From positions 2,046,001-2,110,000 of the forward strand of contig CP102272.1 of assembly GCA_025149125.1 (NCBI GenBank): DNA of 64,000 nucleotides. The letters run 5' to 3'. How positions within the stretch are numbered: position 1 is the first letter of the stretch; each line of letters begins with the position of its first letter. Of the stretch, positions 50,502-59,402 are shown piece after piece. This DNA comes from [Clostridium] asparagiforme DSM 15981. GTDB taxonomy: Bacteria > Bacillota > Clostridia > Lachnospirales > Lachnospiraceae. The notes beneath the pieces are model-generated. The model was not told the origin of the DNA and did no database searches. It saw only the letters and a list, made by a program, of their open reading frames with translations. The position numbers were made by a program, and so were the translations under genes.

Positions 50502-51296
50502 ATGAAAAAATTATCTGAAAACAAGAACAGCAGGAAGGCTCTGGCAGTTGCAGCGGCGGCGGTGACAGCCGCTGCGATCGGTCTGTCCGCGTGTTCCGCC
50601 CAGGCTCAGAGCCCGGGGACCATTGTGGTGCAGAATCAGGATGTGTCCGCCAACCAGCTGACGGTCAGCGGTAAGGAGGAGGTGAGAGTGGTGCCGGATA
50701 TGGCGGAGATCGTATTCTCCATCCGCACTCAGAAGCCTACCGCCCAGGAGTGCCAGCAGGAGAACGCCAAGAATCTGAACGATACCATTGAGAAGCTTAA
50801 AAGCCTGGGAGTGGATGAGCGGTCCATTCAGACCTCGGCATATGGGCTGGATCCCATCTACAACTGGAATTCCGACACCAGAGAGATCACAGGATATGAG
50901 ATGAACACCCAGCTGACCGTGTCCGATATCCCCATCGACGAGGCGGGGTCCATCATGAGCCAGTCCGTGGTGGCGGGCGTCAACAGTATTGACAATGTGA
51001 GCTACTTCTGTAGCACCTATGACGAGAGCTATCAGGAAGCCTTAAAGAAGGCGATTGAGATGGCCAAGGGTAAGGCGTCCGCCATGGCTGAGGCCAGCGG
51101 CCGCACTCTGGGCGAGGTGAGCAATGTGGAGGAGTACGGTTACAATCCATATGCCCGGTACACCGGCTACATGAGCGGCGGCAGCGCCAGGAACGAGATG
51201 GCGATGGAAACGGCTGCTGCAGCTATGGATATGGGCGTGATGGCAGGGGAGATCAGCGTGGAGGCCCAGGTTTCCGTTACCTTTAACCTACAGTAA
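50502..51296 (+). CDS. SIMPL-domain (DUF541) lipoprotein
   Basis: 264 residues. Signal peptide with lipobox LSAC, lipidated Cys at 31. The rest is the SIMPL/DUF541 domain: NQLTVSGKEEVRVVPDMAEI, TQKPTAQECQQENAKNLNDT, GYEMNTQLTVSDI and ALKKAIEMAKGKASAMAEASG. Family members (YggE-like) are linked to oxidative or envelope stress, mechanism unclear. A Met/Ala-rich stretch near the C-terminus (ARNEMAMETAAAAMDMGVMA) may be disordered. GGGAGGAGA before ATG 50502. Confidence 0.9.
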   Translation: MKKLSENKNSRKALAVAAAAVTAAAIGLSACSAQAQSPGTIVVQNQDVSANQLTVSGKEEVRVVPDMAEIVFSIRTQKPTAQECQQENAKNLNDTIEKLKSLGVDERSIQTSAYGLDPIYNWNSDTREITGYEMNTQLTVSDIPIDEAGSIMSQSVVAGVNSIDNVSYFCSTYDESYQEALKKAIEMAKGKASAMAEASGRTLGEVSNVEEYGYNPYARYTGYMSGGSARNEMAMETAAAAMDMGVMAGEISVEAQVSVTFNLQ

Positions 51297-51337
51297 GCCA
51301 GGCTGCGCCAGAAGCCCAATGTATTTAAGTAAATGAA

Positions 51338-51370
51338 CGGGCGGGCGGATCATTTCGATTCGCCCGCCCG
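51338..51370. terminator. G+C-rich stem-loop between convergent genes
   Basis: CGGGCGGGCG (51338-51347) pairs with CGCCCGCCCG (51361-51370). No T-run. Confidence 0.55.
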
Positions 51371-51399
51371 CCTGCATCATCAAAACCGTTCATTCCCCG

Positions 51400-51942
51400 C
51401 TACCGCATCAGCACGCTCTGTAAATCGTCTCCGGGCGCGGCCAACATGGCGCCGTCCTGGTCATAATAGTATAATTGGGCTTGTTCCCGCCTGCCCAACA
51501 GATTGTACTCGTGGCAGAGGCTGTCCACGGCTGAGTTGAGGTTTTCGCAGTAAGCCGCCCGCTCTGTGGAGGAGGCGTTTTCCCAGTAAGAACTGTCCAG
51601 ATAAACGGTGTAGGTGCCCGCGTCGATGGAGCGCAGCTCCAGGATACTGCTGTCGGCGGAGGCGAAACGGCTTAAGTCGGAGCGGAAGGCGCTGTAATTG
51701 GCCTGGGAGCGGGTGACGGCCCGAAAGCCCATGGCTGCGGACAGCGCCAGGGAGAGCAGCAGAAGACCCAGAGCGATGACAAAGGCCAGACGGGTGGTGC
51801 GCCTGGTGAAGTCCGCCATGGCCCGGGCGGTGGCGCCCTGTTCCGCCTGCTTGATCGCGGTGGGCAGCTCTGAATATTCATCGTATACACTGAAGGGAGC
51901 GCAGGCGCTGGGGTTGAGATTGTTTGCGGCTGGTTTCAACAT
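51400..51942 (-). CDS. Single-pass membrane protein of unknown function
   Basis: 180 residues. One helix (about 52-72, LAFVIALGLLLLSLALSAAM) after a cytosolic head, and an extracellular tail of about 105 residues (RSIDAGTYTVYLDSSYWENA, LYYYDQDGAMLAAPGDD). No family recognised. GGGAGG lies 8 nt before ATG (51940-51942, minus), which favours it over GTG 51951. Confidence 0.65.
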   Translation of the reverse strand: MLKPAANNLNPSACAPFSVYDEYSELPTAIKQAEQGATARAMADFTRRTTRLAFVIALGLLLLSLALSAAMGFRAVTRSQANYSAFRSDLSRFASADSSILELRSIDAGTYTVYLDSSYWENASSTERAAYCENLNSAVDSLCHEYNLLGRREQAQLYYYDQDGAMLAAPGDDLQSVLMR

Positions 51943-52140
51943 AGAGAACACCTCCCGGCATAGTGAGAGATCGCAAAGACGATCTTGAGTTCACAGAAAA
52001 TTCACATTTTTTCTAAGTATATTTTAACATTTATGCCGAAATAAGTAAAGGAATCCAGAGGTTGCATGTGCAGAATTCACAATTTTGTAAAAATTTGGAA
52101 GTTCGAAAACGTTTTTATGTTAATTTTATGAATGTACCAA

Positions 52141-52169
52141 TGGACAATACCGCGGAATGGTTTTATAAT
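52141..52169 (+). promoter_or_regulatory. Promoter of mrp-relQ
   Basis: TGGACA (52141-52146), 17-bp spacer, perfect TATAAT (52164-52169). Confidence 0.65.
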
Positions 52170-52226
52170 GGACATGATAATGACAGAATGGGGACATTCT
52201 GAAGATTGGAAGGAGAAAAAAACGTT

Positions 52227-53066
52227 ATGAGCGAATGTAACCACGACTGCGGCTCCTGCAGTGCAAACTGTGAGAGCCGTAAGACAGATAAAAGCGAGTT
52301 TCTGGAGGCGCTGAACCCGGCCAGTTCCGTGAAAAAGGTGATCGGTATCGTCAGCGGAAAGGGCGGCGTGGGCAAGTCCCTAGTGACCTCCATGCTGGCG
52401 GTTTCCATGAACCGCAAGGGAAAAAAGGCCGCGATCCTGGATGCGGATATCACCGGCCCATCCATTCCCAAGGCGTTCGGAATTCACAATGAGAGCGGCA
52501 TCGGCGTATCTCCGGACGGCAACCTGATGCTGCCGGCCAAGTCCTTAGAGGGCGTGGACATCATGTCCGCCAACCTGCTGCTGGACAACGACACGGACCC
52601 GGTGATCTGGAGAGGGCCGGTGATCGCGGGAGCGGTAAAGCAGTTCTGGAGCGAGACACTCTGGCAGGATATTGATTTTATGTTTGTGGATATGCCTCCG
52701 GGGACCGGCGACGTGCCGCTGACCGTGTTCCAGTCCCTGCCGGTGGACGGAATTATCATCGTGACCTCACCCCAGGAGCTGGTGAGCATGATCGTGACCA
52801 AGGCCGTGAACATGGCGAAGAAGATGGAGATTCCGATTATCGGTATCGTGGAAAATATGAGCTATCTGGAATGTCCTGACTGCGGCAAGCGGATCAACGT
52901 ATTCGGCGAGAGCCACATCGACGAGGTGGCCGCTGACGCGGGAATCAAGGTGCTGGCGCGTCTGCCCATCGATCCGAAGATCGCCCAGATGGTGGACGCC
53001 GGACAGGTGGAGTATTTGGAGCTTCCCTGGCTGGATGAGGCGGCTGCTGCAGTGGAGGGACTGTAG
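52227..53066 (+). CDS. mrp: Mrp/ApbC-type P-loop iron-sulfur carrier
   Basis: 279 residues; cytosolic ATPase that binds and transfers Fe-S clusters. An N-terminal Cys cluster (C4, C8, C11, C15) resembles that of Nbp35-type proteins; deviant Walker A GKGGVGKS at 44-51; VDMPPGTGDVPLTVFQS; and the C-terminal CPDC pair in ENMSYLECPDCGKRI that bridges the cluster between two subunits. AAGGAGA precedes ATG 52227. Confidence 0.93.
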   Translation: MSECNHDCGSCSANCESRKTDKSEFLEALNPASSVKKVIGIVSGKGGVGKSLVTSMLAVSMNRKGKKAAILDADITGPSIPKAFGIHNESGIGVSPDGNLMLPAKSLEGVDIMSANLLLDNDTDPVIWRGPVIAGAVKQFWSETLWQDIDFMFVDMPPGTGDVPLTVFQSLPVDGIIIVTSPQELVSMIVTKAVNMAKKMEIPIIGIVENMSYLECPDCGKRINVFGESHIDEVAADAGIKVLARLPIDPKIAQMVDAGQVEYLELPWLDEAAAAVEGL

Positions 53067-53101
53067 GCTTGCCGGACAACAATGTAATGAGGGGTGTACC
53101 T

Positions 53102-53812
53102 ATGAATATCAATATCAATCCCAACAGCGAACTGAACCAGTCCATCGTCAACGTGCCGGATATGGTCCAGGTTCCGGAGGTGTGGATTCATCAGGCCCAT
53201 GAGTTCCAGCGGGTGATGATGATGTACGCCTGCGCGATCCGGGAGGTAAAGACCAAGCTGGAGGTGCTCAACGACGAGCTGTCGGTGAAGAACCAGCGCA
53301 ACCCCATCGAGATGATCAAGTCCCGGGTGAAAAAGCCCATGAGTATTCTGGAAAAGCTTCAGCGCAGAGGCTTTGAGGTCTCGCTGGAGTCCATGCGGGA
53401 GAATCTGGACGACGTGGCCGGAATCCGCATCATCTGCTCCTTTCTCGACGATATCTACGAGGTGGCGGAGATGCTGGTGCGACAGGACGACGTGAAGGTG
53501 ATCGCGGTGAAGGATTACATCAAGAATCCCAAGCCCAACGGCTACCGCAGCTACCATCTGATCATCGAGGTGCCAGTGTTTTTCACCGAGTGCAAGCGGA
53601 GCATGCGGGTGGAGGTTCAGATCCGCACCATCGCCATGGATTTCTGGGCCAGCCTGGATCATCAGCTCAAGTACAAGAAATCCCTGCGCGACGACAGCGA
53701 GATCAGCCAGGAGTTAAAGCAGTGCGCGGATGTGATCGCCCAGACAGACGCGAAGATGCTGGCGATCCGCCAGAAGATCGAGGCCCAGGGCATCGCGGTG
53801 CGCAAGGAATAG
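53102..53812 (+). CDS. relQ: Small alarmone synthetase, RelQ type
   Basis: 236 residues; makes (p)ppGpp from ATP and GDP/GTP, without a hydrolase domain. Synthetase motifs: SRVKKPMSILEKLQRRG, ENLDDVAGIRIICSFLDDIY, KNPKPNGYRSYH, VEVQIRTIAMDFWASLDHQL. Size and the C-terminal helix fit RelQ (YjbM) rather than RelP. ATG 53102 follows GAGGGGTG; it lies 35 nt after mrp on the same transcript. An intrinsic terminator sits beyond the stop, within the opposite gene. Confidence 0.93.
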   Translation: MNININPNSELNQSIVNVPDMVQVPEVWIHQAHEFQRVMMMYACAIREVKTKLEVLNDELSVKNQRNPIEMIKSRVKKPMSILEKLQRRGFEVSLESMRENLDDVAGIRIICSFLDDIYEVAEMLVRQDDVKVIAVKDYIKNPKPNGYRSYHLIIEVPVFFTECKRSMRVEVQIRTIAMDFWASLDHQLKYKKSLRDDSEISQELKQCADVIAQTDAKMLAIRQKIEAQGIAVRKE

Positions 53813-53818
53813 CACATA

Positions 53819-54598
53819 TCAATACAGATAGTAGGACAGGGTTTCCGTGATGTGAAACCCTGTTTTTTTGTACAGTCTGAGGGCGGGCAGATTGTCGCCG
53901 GAAACCTGGAGGGTGAGGGTGGAAATGCCTATGGCGGGCGTTAAGTCCTGAAGCTGCCGGATCATGGCCTGCCCCAGGCCGTGGCCTCGGAAGGGCTCTG
54001 CGATCTCCACCTCGAACAGACAGGCGGAGGGGGGCTGCAGATACAGGCTGAAGGAACCGGCCTTTTGATCTCCGGACAGCCAGGCGGTGAAGTCTAAGCG
54101 GCTCTCTGGGGTTCCGGAAACGCTTGTCAGGCGGAGGGGAGAGGGGGAGAGTGGAGCCGGGGAGAAGTTTCCGCATGCGCCCTTGTTCCATTCCATGGCG
54201 TACTCCTCGTACCAGAGCTCAGCGCCAATGGCAGCCAGAACATTTACGGCGGCGCTACTATTGGGATCGGCCACGAAACAGAGGTCCGGCTCTGGGAGCG
54301 CTTGGGCCGCATCCTGCTCCAGCATTTCCAGCAGGCTGTTAAAATATCCCCGCCTTCTGGCGTCCGGCCGGGTAAAGCCGTAGCACTCCCACAGACCGTC
54401 CCCCTCAAACACGGCGATGGCGCTGTTGAGAACCGGTCGTCCGGTCCCGTCCGGCGATTCCCCGGTCAACAGATAAAAGCGGTCTCCGTCCAGTGGGCAG
54501 GACAGACGGATCTTGTCGTGGGCGCGGCAGAGGCCGGTTAGTTGCTCAAAGGCGTCTGCCTGGGCGGCCGTCAATGTTCGGGTACAAGTTTTTTTCAT
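53819..54598 (-). CDS. Tandem GNAT-domain acetyltransferase
   Basis: 259 residues. Two GNAT-like halves: the first (about 50-125) with YGFTRPDARRRGYFNSLLEM, the second (about 170-259) with EVEIAEPFRGHGLGQAMIRQ and LTLQVSGDNLPALRLYKKTG. The R/Q-x-x-G-x-G/F acetyl-CoA loop is canonical only in the second (RGHGLG). Substrate unknown. AGGAGG 11 nt before ATG (54596-54598, minus). Its last codons also encode, on the other strand, the relQ terminator. Confidence 0.85.
   Translation of the reverse strand: MKKTCTRTLTAAQADAFEQLTGLCRAHDKIRLSCPLDGDRFYLLTGESPDGTGRPVLNSAIAVFEGDGLWECYGFTRPDARRRGYFNSLLEMLEQDAAQALPEPDLCFVADPNSSAAVNVLAAIGAELWYEEYAMEWNKGACGNFSPAPLSPSPLRLTSVSGTPESRLDFTAWLSGDQKAGSFSLYLQPPSACLFEVEIAEPFRGHGLGQAMIRQLQDLTPAIGISTLTLQVSGDNLPALRLYKKTGFHITETLSYYLY
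53836..53869 (+). terminator. relQ terminator embedded in the opposite coding sequence
   Basis: ACAGGGTTTC (53836-53845) pairs perfectly with GAAACCCTGT (53854-53863), 8-nt loop, then seven Ts to 53869. It starts 24 nt after the relQ stop and lies wholly within the 3' end of the GNAT gene. Confidence 0.92.
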
Positions 54599-54764
54599 GG
54601 CGCGGTATTCCTCCTGAGTGGCCGGGGCGGGCGTTGGCATTGGGATTGCAAAGCTTTGCCCGTGGGGCAAATGATCGGGGTTCTGAACTATTATAGCCTG
54701 AAATCTGTCCCGGGGCAACCGCTTCCGGCGCGTGTCGGATGCAGCCGCGTCTGTGATTGGGGTC

Positions 54765-54793
54765 TTGCGCGGCGGGGGCTCAGGTGGTAGAAT
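54765..54793 (+). promoter_or_regulatory. Promoter of lrgAB
   Basis: TTGCGC (54765-54770), 17-bp spacer, TAGAAT (54788-54793). Confidence 0.5.
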
Positions 54794-54859
54794 AGGGACG
54801 GCGCGCAGGGCGCGTTTTGGAGGGGCGTAAACGCCATAAAAAGGAGATTCAATTCACAG

Positions 54860-55363
54860 ATGAAATATGTCAAACAGGTTGGAATTATTTGGGGTTTCAC
54901 CATGGCGGGAGAACTATTACACGCGATCCTGCCGCTTCCGGTGCCCTCGGGAGTGTATGGGCTTTTCCTGCTTCTGGGAGCGCTGATGGCCGGCTGGGTC
55001 CGGCTGGAGAGCGTGGAGGGCACGGGAAATTTTCTGATGGATACCATGACCTTGATGTTCATCCCCGCCATGGTCGGGCTGATGGAGTACGCGGCTCAGA
55101 TTAAGGAAGTGTTTGTACCCTTCATGATTGTGATCGCCGTGTCCACCGTGGCGGTGATGGTTGTGACCGGCCGGGTGGCTCAGACGGTGATCGATTTGCA
55201 GGAGCGCGGGAGAGGAAAGCGGGCAGAGGAGAGGCGAGGGAATGCGGAGGAGAGCCGGGTAAGCGCGGCGGAATGCCGTGAAAATACCGCGGAGCCGCTT
55301 GATTGCCCTGCCCCGCAGCCGGAGTCGCCGGAATCTGAGGAGGAACAAACCAATGCGAGATGA
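54860..55363 (+). CDS. lrgA: LrgA/CidA-family holin-like protein with long charged tail
   Basis: 167 residues. The first 112 are the CidA/LrgA fold: four helices with ELLHAILPLPVPSGVYGLFL and FIPAMVGLMEYAAQI. The family modulates murein hydrolase activity or pyruvate/organic acid flux. The last 55 residues (from LQERGRGKRAEERRGNAEES on) are highly charged, rich in Glu, Arg and Pro, and not part of the family. AAAAGGAG before ATG 54860. Overlaps lrgB by 11 bp. Confidence 0.9.
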   Translation: MKYVKQVGIIWGFTMAGELLHAILPLPVPSGVYGLFLLLGALMAGWVRLESVEGTGNFLMDTMTLMFIPAMVGLMEYAAQIKEVFVPFMIVIAVSTVAVMVVTGRVAQTVIDLQERGRGKRAEERRGNAEESRVSAAECRENTAEPLDCPAPQPESPESEEEQTNAR

Positions 55364-56057
55364 AATCAGAATGATTTTAGGCCAGTCCCAGTATTTCGGG
55401 CTGGCGGTCAGCGTGGCGGCCTATCTGTTCGCCGCATGGTTGAGAAAAAAGACGAAGCTGGCCATTTTAAATCCATTGCTCATCTCCTCGGCCCTGATTA
55501 TCGGCTGTCTGGTATGCGTAGGAATGGATTATGAGACATATAATAAGGGTGCCGGATTTTTAGGATGGCTGCTGACGCCCGCCACGGTCTGTCTGGCGAT
55601 CCCGCTGTACCGTCAGTTAAATCTGCTGCGGCAGCACGGCGCGGCGGTATTGATCAGTATTCTGGCGGGCGTTGCCACCAGCGCGGTCAGCGTGTTTTTG
55701 TTGTCCAAGGCGCTGGGGCTGGGGCATGTGCACTATGTGACATTGCTGCCCAAGTCCATCACCACGGCCATCGGTATGGGCGTGAGCGAGGAAGCGGGCG
55801 GGATTGTGACGCTGACGGTGATGAGCATTATTCTCACAGGCGTGTTGGGAAATATGGCCTGCGAGCTGATTCTGCGCCTGGCCCGGGTATCCCACCCAGT
55901 GGCCAAGGGCCTGGCGCTGGGCACCAGCGCTCATGCGGTGGGAACCGCGAAAGCGCTGGAGATGGGCGAGATCGAGGGAGCCATGAGCAGCCTGTCCATC
56001 GCCGTGGCGGGGCTTTTAACCGTGGTGGCGGTGCCGCTGGTGGCAAATCTGATCTGA
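55353..56057 (+). CDS. lrgB: LrgB-family membrane protein
   Basis: 234 residues, about seven helices; partner of LrgA. Family motifs: FAAWLRKKTKLAILNPLLIS, YRQLNLLRQHGAAVLISI, LLPKSITTAIGMGVSEEAGG and the late GLALGTSAHAVGTAKALEMG. GAGGAGGAAC before ATG 55353, inside the lrgA tail codons, so translation is coupled. No LytTR regulator is adjacent. Confidence 0.94.
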   Translation: MRDEIRMILGQSQYFGLAVSVAAYLFAAWLRKKTKLAILNPLLISSALIIGCLVCVGMDYETYNKGAGFLGWLLTPATVCLAIPLYRQLNLLRQHGAAVLISILAGVATSAVSVFLLSKALGLGHVHYVTLLPKSITTAIGMGVSEEAGGIVTLTVMSIILTGVLGNMACELILRLARVSHPVAKGLALGTSAHAVGTAKALEMGEIEGAMSSLSIAVAGLLTVVAVPLVANLI

Positions 56058-56113
56058 TGGGGCTGGTGGTAACTCATAATCCCATCCGGCACAATGAAAG
56101 GAGAGTTCAAGCG

Positions 56114-57895
56114 ATGAAAAAACGCAGTGAAGCAGATATGAATCATACATGGAAACTGGAGGACATGATGCCCGACAACCAGACCTGGGAGGCGCTGTTT
56201 GAGAAGACGGCCGCCCGGGTGAAACAGTATGGGGAATTTAGGGGTACACTGGCGGAGTCCGCCGACGCGCTGTACCGCTGCCTGAAATTTGACGACGGGA
56301 TTTCGCTGGATATCGAGCGCCTTTACGTGTACGCCCGGATGCGCTCCGACGAGGACACGGCCGAACAGACCTACCAGGACATGTTCGGGCGGGTCCAGTC
56401 CCTGTCCTTTGAGGCCGCGGAGCGCTCTTCCTTCATTGTGCCGGAAATCCTGGAAATGGATCCGGCCCTGCTGGCCTCCTACATGGAGTCGGAAAATGGA
56501 ATCGGTCTGTACCGCCGCCTGATGGAACGGATTCTGGGGAAGCGGGAGCATACGCTGTCCGGTCCCATGGAAGAGCTTCTGGCCCAGTCCTACGACGCCA
56601 CTCAGGGAGCTTCCCAGATTTTCAACATGTTCAACAACGCGGATGTGAAGTTCCCCTCCATCACCGGTGAGAACGGTCAGGAGGTGCCGATTACCCACGG
56701 CAATTACATTTCCCTGATGGAGCACAAGGACCGCAGAATCCGCCGGGACGCGTTCCTGGGCCTGTACAGCGTGTACCGGCAGTTTCGCAATACCCTGGCG
56801 GCTGCATTTTCCGCAAATGTCAAGCAGGCGGTGTTCTACGCCAAGGCCCGGAATTACGCTTCCAGCCGCCAGCACTCCCTGGCGGAGAACGAGGTGCCGG
56901 AGCTGGTCTACGACAACCTGGTGGCCGCAGTCCGGAAGAACCTGCCTCTGCTGCACCGCTACGTCAAGGTGCGCAAGGAGACCCTGGGCCTGAACGACAT
57001 CCACATGTACGACCTGTACGTGCCCATGGTGGCGGAATTTGACCGGACCTACACCTACGAGGAGGCCAAGGCCATTGTGACCGAGGGCCTGGCCCCGCTG
57101 GGGGAGGAGTACGGGAAAATCCTGCGGGAGGGCTTTGAGAACCGCTGGGTGGACGTCTACGAGAACGAGGGAAAGCGCAGCGGCGCATACTCTTGGGGCG
57201 TCTATGGCAGCCATCCCTATGTGCTGCTGAATTTCCACGGCACCTTAAACGATGTGTTTACTTTGGCCCATGAGATGGGGCACTCCATCCATTCCTATTA
57301 TTCGGATGCCGCTCAGCCCTATGTCTACGCCGGTTACAAGATTTTTGTGGCGGAGGTGGCTTCCACCTGCAACGAGGCGCTGCTGATCCGGCATCTGTTG
57401 AACCGTACGGAGGAGACGCAGGAGAAGCGATATCTGATTAACCATTTTCTGGAAAGTTTCCGGGGAACGCTGTTCCGTCAGACCATGTTCGCGGAGTTCG
57501 AGGCCGCGTCCCACAGGAAGGCTCAGGAGGGCGAAACCCTGACCGCCAGCGCCCTGGGGGAGCTGTACCACAAGCTGAACGAGGATTATTTTGGCCCGGA
57601 AATGGTGGTGGACCCGGAGATCGACTATGAGTGGGAGCGGATTCCACATTTCTATACGCCGTTCTATGTTTACCAGTATGCCACGGGATTTTCGGCTGCG
57701 GTGGCCATCAGCAGCCGGATTTTAAGCGGCGATGAGGCGGCGCTTGCGGGTTATAAAAAGTTTTTGCAGGGCGGCTGCTCCCTGCCGCCCATCGACCTGC
57801 TAAAGCTCTGCGGCGTGGACATGTCCACCACAAAGCCGGTGGACGAGGCGTTGAAAGTGTTTGGGGAGCTGGTGGAGGAGTTCTGCCGTTTGTAG
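56114..57895 (+). CDS. pepF: Oligoendopeptidase F (M3B)
   Basis: 593-residue cytosolic zinc peptidase that cuts peptides of roughly 7-17 residues. Zinc site HEMGH with H386, E387 and H390, third ligand Glu in FVAEVASTCNEALL; the N-terminal lobe SLDIERLYVYARMRSDED is typical of PepF. AAAGGAGAG before ATG 56114 sets the start. It begins 56 nt after lrgB on the same strand and may share its transcript. Confidence 0.95.
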   Translation: MKKRSEADMNHTWKLEDMMPDNQTWEALFEKTAARVKQYGEFRGTLAESADALYRCLKFDDGISLDIERLYVYARMRSDEDTAEQTYQDMFGRVQSLSFEAAERSSFIVPEILEMDPALLASYMESENGIGLYRRLMERILGKREHTLSGPMEELLAQSYDATQGASQIFNMFNNADVKFPSITGENGQEVPITHGNYISLMEHKDRRIRRDAFLGLYSVYRQFRNTLAAAFSANVKQAVFYAKARNYASSRQHSLAENEVPELVYDNLVAAVRKNLPLLHRYVKVRKETLGLNDIHMYDLYVPMVAEFDRTYTYEEAKAIVTEGLAPLGEEYGKILREGFENRWVDVYENEGKRSGAYSWGVYGSHPYVLLNFHGTLNDVFTLAHEMGHSIHSYYSDAAQPYVYAGYKIFVAEVASTCNEALLIRHLLNRTEETQEKRYLINHFLESFRGTLFRQTMFAEFEAASHRKAQEGETLTASALGELYHKLNEDYFGPEMVVDPEIDYEWERIPHFYTPFYVYQYATGFSAAVAISSRILSGDEAALAGYKKFLQGGCSLPPIDLLKLCGVDMSTTKPVDEALKVFGELVEEFCRL

Positions 57896-58018
57896 GCGGC
57901 CAGATCGCCCGCGGCCCGGTGGACTCTGCCGGGCAGGCCAAGGTCCGCCGGGCTGTATTTCGGCTTCCTGCCTGCTCCGATATAAAATGACAACCGAGGA
58001 AAAGGAGAACAATCGACT

Positions 58019-59389
58019 ATGTCACAGACAAAGGCCCGGTCCCATGTGGATTTGCTGAACGGTAGCCCGGGAAAAAATCTGCTCTTATTTGCGCTGCCGA
58101 TGATTCTGGGGAATCTGTTCCAGCAGTTTTACAACATGGCGGATTCCATGATCGTGGGAAATTTTGTGGGAGAGGAGTCCCTGGCCGCGGTGGGAGCCTC
58201 CTACGCCCTGACCAACGTGTTTATTATGATCGCCATCGGCGGCGGCAACGGGGCTTCCGTGATTACTTCCCAATATCTGGGAGCTAAGAATTACAACCGG
58301 ATGAAAACGTCCATCTCCACGGCCCTGATCTCATTTCTGGTGCTGAGCCTGCTTCTGGGCGGTTTCGGCTTCGCCTACAACGGGGAAATCCTGCGTCGCC
58401 TCCAGACTCCGGAAAATGTGCTGGATCAGGCCAGGCTGTACCTGGGAATCTATTTCCTGGGTATGCCCTTTCTGTTCATGTACAACGTGCTTGCAGCCAT
58501 TTTCAACGCCATGGGGGATTCCCGTACGCCCCTGTATCTGCTGATTTTTTCCTCCGTGCTCAACGTGGGGCTGGACATCCTGTCGGTGACCGTGTTTGGC
58601 ATGGGGGTGGACGGCGTGGCAATCGCAACTGTGGTGGCCCAGGGCGTTTCCGCCTGCATTTCCTTCTTCCTGCTCATGCGCAAGCTGCGTGGTTACCGGT
58701 CGGAGCGGGCGGAGGGGGAACGGTTCGCATTTTTTGATCCCCGCATGCTCTGGTCCGGGACAAGGGTTGCGGTCCCGTCCATTTTACAGCAGTCCATCGT
58801 GTCCATCGGCATGCTGCTGGTTCAGTCTGTGGTCAACAGCTTCGGCTCCGCGGCATTGGCCGGGTACTCGGCGGGAAGCCGCATCGAATCCCTGTGCATC
58901 GTGCCCATGATCGCCACCGGAAACGCGGTGAGCACCTTCACGGCTCAGAATATCGGCGCAGGCAAGGTGGAGCGGGTGAAGCAGGGCTACCGGGCCAGCT
59001 ACGCCATTGTGATCGGCTTTGCGGCGGCCATCGCGGCTGTTGTGGCAATATTCCACGGGCCGATTATTTCCAGCTTCCTGAAAGGGGATAATACCTCCGA
59101 CGCATTTATCACAGGCGTGGGATATCTGTCCTTTATCGGCTGGTTCTTTGTGTTCATCGGGTTTAAGACCTGCACGGACGGCGTGCTCAGGGGCGCGGGG
59201 GACGTGGTGGCGTTCACCATCGCCAATCTGGTGAACCTGGCGATCCGCGTGTTCACGGCCTTCCACTTCGCGCCCATCTGGGGCGTGGCGGCGGTGTGGT
59301 ATGCGGTGCCCATGGGCTGGCTGGCAAATTATCTGATCTCCTTCTCCTGGTATCTGACGGGGAGATGGGCGAAACGGCGGTTGATTTAA
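58019..59389 (+). CDS. MATE-family efflux transporter
   Basis: 456 residues, 12 helices in two homologous halves; cation-coupled export of drugs or metabolites. N-terminal motif LFALPMILGNLFQQFYNMAD then GNFVGEESLAAVGASYAL; second half VPSILQQSIVSIGMLLVQSV and TFTAQNIGAGKVERVKQGY. AAGGAGAAC before ATG 58019. Substrate unknown. The next gene starts 13 nt after its stop. Confidence 0.93.
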   Translation: MSQTKARSHVDLLNGSPGKNLLLFALPMILGNLFQQFYNMADSMIVGNFVGEESLAAVGASYALTNVFIMIAIGGGNGASVITSQYLGAKNYNRMKTSISTALISFLVLSLLLGGFGFAYNGEILRRLQTPENVLDQARLYLGIYFLGMPFLFMYNVLAAIFNAMGDSRTPLYLLIFSSVLNVGLDILSVTVFGMGVDGVAIATVVAQGVSACISFFLLMRKLRGYRSERAEGERFAFFDPRMLWSGTRVAVPSILQQSIVSIGMLLVQSVVNSFGSAALAGYSAGSRIESLCIVPMIATGNAVSTFTAQNIGAGKVERVKQGYRASYAIVIGFAAAIAAVVAIFHGPIISSFLKGDNTSDAFITGVGYLSFIGWFFVFIGFKTCTDGVLRGAGDVVAFTIANLVNLAIRVFTAFHFAPIWGVAAVWYAVPMGWLANYLISFSWYLTGRWAKRRLI

Positions 59390-59402
59390 GGAGGAAATGA
59401 AC

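Noticed and set aside
55565..56113. N-terminal extension of PepF across lrgB
   Set aside because: The frame is open upstream but overlaps lrgB in another frame; AAAGGAGAG and the family N-terminus place the start at 56114.
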